A stretch of 6,808 nucleotides of DNA from Candidatus Methanocomedens sp. (GTDB taxonomy: Archaea; Halobacteriota; Methanosarcinia; Methanosarcinales; Methanocomedenaceae), in NCBI GenBank assembly GCA_009649835.1, contig PYCK01000152.1, positions 1-6,808 on the forward strand. Reading direction: 5' to 3'. The notes beneath the pieces are model-generated. The model made no database searches and had not been told where the DNA came from. It saw only the letters and a program-made list of their open reading frames with translations. Below, piece by piece: positions 5,704 through 6,808 of the stretch (position 1 is the stretch's first letter; each line of letters opens with the position of its first letter). The translations under genes were made by a program, and so were the position numbers.

Positions 5704-6675
5704 TCAGAGTATTTTAGCGTGTTTAATGATACCATCGATCACATGTTCAAGGGTTACGCCCTTGCGCTGGGATTCGAAGTTCAGGATGATCCTGTGTTTT
5801 AATACAGGATAGGCCATTTTCACCACATCCTCCTCGCTGACAAAGTTGCGAGCGTTGATCAGTGCCCTTGCCTTGGCTGCCAGGATAAGCCCTATACTGG
5901 CCCTGGGTGAGGCACCGAATTCAATAAATTCAGCATCTTTCCTTGTCTGGATAACAATATTGATGGCTCTCTTTTTCATTTCATCTGAAATGGGCACATC
6001 CCTCACCAGGGTCTGGAGTTCAAGTAGTTTATCCCTGGTCAATATCCTGCTGACGCTGGGAACCACGTTGCGGGTGTATCTCTCTACTATCTCATCTTCT
6101 TCCTCATACGTGGGATAGTCCAGGTTGATCTTCAGTAAAAAGCGGTCCAATTGGGCCTCAGGCAGGGGGAATGTCCCTTCCATCTCAATTGGGTTCTGGG
6201 TAGCAAGTACAAAGAACGGCCTATCAAGTTTATAAGTCTCATTGCCAACTGTAACCTGTTTTTCCTGCATGCTCTCAAGCAATGCACTCTGGGTCTTTGG
6301 TGATGCCCTGTTGATCTCATCGGCAAGTACGATATTGGCAAATACAGGCCCGGGTTCGAACCTGAACTCCTTGCCACCTCCCCTTTCTTCCACCACATAG
6401 GTGCCTGTAATGTCAGACGGCATCAGGTCAGGCGTGCACTGTATCCTGTTGAATTTCAGGTCAAGTATCCGGGACAGGGTACTGACTGTAAGTGTCTTAC
6501 CAAGCCCGGGATTGCTCTCGATAAGGGCATGCCCGTCGCACATAATAGCGATCAATATCTGGGTCACTGCCTCTCGCTGCCCCACGATCACTTTCCCCAT
6601 CTCGTCAAAGATCGACTGGAATATGTCGCTGGAACGCCGGTATGTATCTGACAGGTCTTTGGTGTTTCTGTTCAT
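5704..6675 (-). CDS. MoxR-family AAA+ ATPase
   Basis: First gene of the operon, 323 residues, the normal length for the family. Motifs run in order: P-loop SNPGLGKT (54-61), Walker B VLADE (116-120) followed by INRASPKTQSALLESMQE, sensor 1 LATQNPIE (157-164), arginine-finger region LDRF (176-179) and sensor 2 GASPRAS (254-260). The C-terminal lid ends LKHRIILNFES, typical of MoxR. These proteins hydrolyse ATP as rings and, with vWA partners, remodel or activate other proteins, including metal-centre insertion in the best-studied cases. The first P-loop position is Ser54 where Gly or Ala is usual (family form GxPGxGKT); the core GKT is intact, so activity is expected. The ATG at 6675 has GAGGT 5 bases upstream and a TATA-like box behind it, supporting this start. 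The product is cytosolic. The partner genes that follow on the same strand fit a dedicated MoxR module. Confidence 0.97.
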   Translation of the reverse strand: MNRNTKDLSDTYRRSSDIFQSIFDEMGKVIVGQREAVTQILIAIMCDGHALIESNPGLGKTLTVSTLSRILDLKFNRIQCTPDLMPSDITGTYVVEERGGGKEFRFEPGPVFANIVLADEINRASPKTQSALLESMQEKQVTVGNETYKLDRPFFVLATQNPIEMEGTFPLPEAQLDRFLLKINLDYPTYEEEDEIVERYTRNVVPSVSRILTRDKLLELQTLVRDVPISDEMKKRAINIVIQTRKDAEFIEFGASPRASIGLILAAKARALINARNFVSEEDVVKMAYPVLKHRIILNFESQRKGVTLEHVIDGIIKHAKIL

Positions 6676-6680
6676 TCAAT

Positions 6681-6685
6681 ACCTC
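6681..6685 (-). promoter_or_regulatory. Ribosome binding site of the MoxR gene
   Basis: The minus strand reads GAGGT, ending 5 bases before the ATG at 6675. It matches the core of the archaeal GGAGGTGAT site and supports the chosen start. Confidence 0.65.
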
Positions 6686-6710
6686 GCTACATTCTTTATT
6701 TATTCATTTC

Positions 6711-6721
6711 ATATATCAATT
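6711..6721 (-). promoter_or_regulatory. Candidate archaeal TATA box for the operon
   Basis: The minus strand reads AATTGATATAT, an A/T-rich box with ATATAT about 35 bases upstream of the MoxR ATG. With the usual archaeal spacing of about 25 bases from the box to the start site, transcription would begin near 6687 and leave a leader of about a dozen bases, enough for the GAGGT site. Just upstream is CGAATT, at best a weak BRE. A second A/T-rich stretch (AATAAATAAAG, nearer the gene) is an alternative but would leave almost no leader. No other promoter is evident in the operon, so one transcript for all four genes is likely. Confidence 0.4.
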
Positions 6722-6750
6722 CGTATCCACTTCAAAAAGCATGGTATTTT

Positions 6751-6808
6751 GACTGGATTTACAGGATTTACAGGATGTTGACGTTGCGGTATATCCTGTA
6801 GATCCTGT
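6751..6808. repeat. Inverted ACAGGATTTACAGGAT repeat, running off the window end
   Basis: ACAGGATTTACAGGAT (6761-6776) and the reverse complement of 6793-6808 (ACAGGATCTACAGGAT) match at 15 of 16 positions, with a 16-base loop. The left arm begins GACTGGATTT at 6751 and contains a 9-base tandem (GGATTTACA twice). The right arm ends exactly at the window edge, so the outer part of the repeat, expected to resemble AAATCCAGTC, lies outside. From memory, such GACTGGATTTACAGGAT sequences are scattered between genes in Methanosarcinales-type and other environmental genomes; this was not searched. It lies about 30 bases upstream of the candidate TATA box and could influence the operon promoter or simply mark the intergenic boundary. 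Confidence 0.7.

Noticed and set aside
6401..6781. 126-codon plus-strand frame crossing the operon promoter and the right repeat
   Set aside because: Most of it is antisense to the MoxR gene and its end is made of the repeat sequence, so it is not a credible gene.

Overview
The window looks archaeal, most like a Methanosarcinales-type euryarchaeon (Methanosarcinaceae or the ANME-2/Methanoperedens side). This rests on four things: a plus-strand reading frame at the left edge that ends in a PGF-CTERM surface-protein sorting tail, purine-rich archaeal Shine-Dalgarno sites (GGAGG, GAGGT), a TATA-like box rather than bacterial -35/-10 elements, and two short intergenic repeat types of a kind I recall from Methanosarcinales genomes. 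The genus assignment is an inference and was not tested.

Layout. Positions 2-157 hold the last ~51 codons of a plus-strand gene for a PGF-CTERM protein, cut off by the window edge, in very GC-rich DNA (about 72% over the first 120 bases by hand count). Positions 158-439 are a tail-to-tail intergenic region. It holds a GC-rich branched inverted repeat (178-260) and an inverted pair of CGCAGATNAA-type repeats (299-406); I see no convincing gene in it. Positions 440-6675 are one tightly packed minus-strand operon of four genes, in transcription order: MoxR-family AAA+ ATPase (6675-5704), soluble DUF58/vWA protein (5684-4818), a 638-residue BatA-type membrane vWA protein (4821-2905) and an 822-residue membrane protein with two vWA-like domains (2908-440). 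The last two junctions are ATGA stop/start overlaps. The only gap, 19 bp after the MoxR gene, is mostly a 14-bp perfect palindrome. Positions 6676-6808 contain the probable promoter and a second inverted repeat (ACAGGATTTACAGGAT type) that reaches the window end.

How the genes fit together. This is the classic MoxR-DUF58-vWA module. A cytosolic AAA+ ATPase is paired with a cytosolic vWA partner, and with two membrane proteins whose positive-inside pattern puts ~500 to ~730 residues of vWA, beta-sandwich and GATase-like domains on the outer face. Such modules are generally thought to act as ATP-driven chaperones or metal/cofactor-insertion machines for other proteins, but no substrate can be read from this sequence. 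The most distinctive local feature is that the two membrane proteins share a domain order, while the 822-residue one carries an additional, fully MIDAS-competent vWA domain after its GATase-like domain and a degenerate first vWA. I find no CRISPR array, transposase, tRNA or rRNA.
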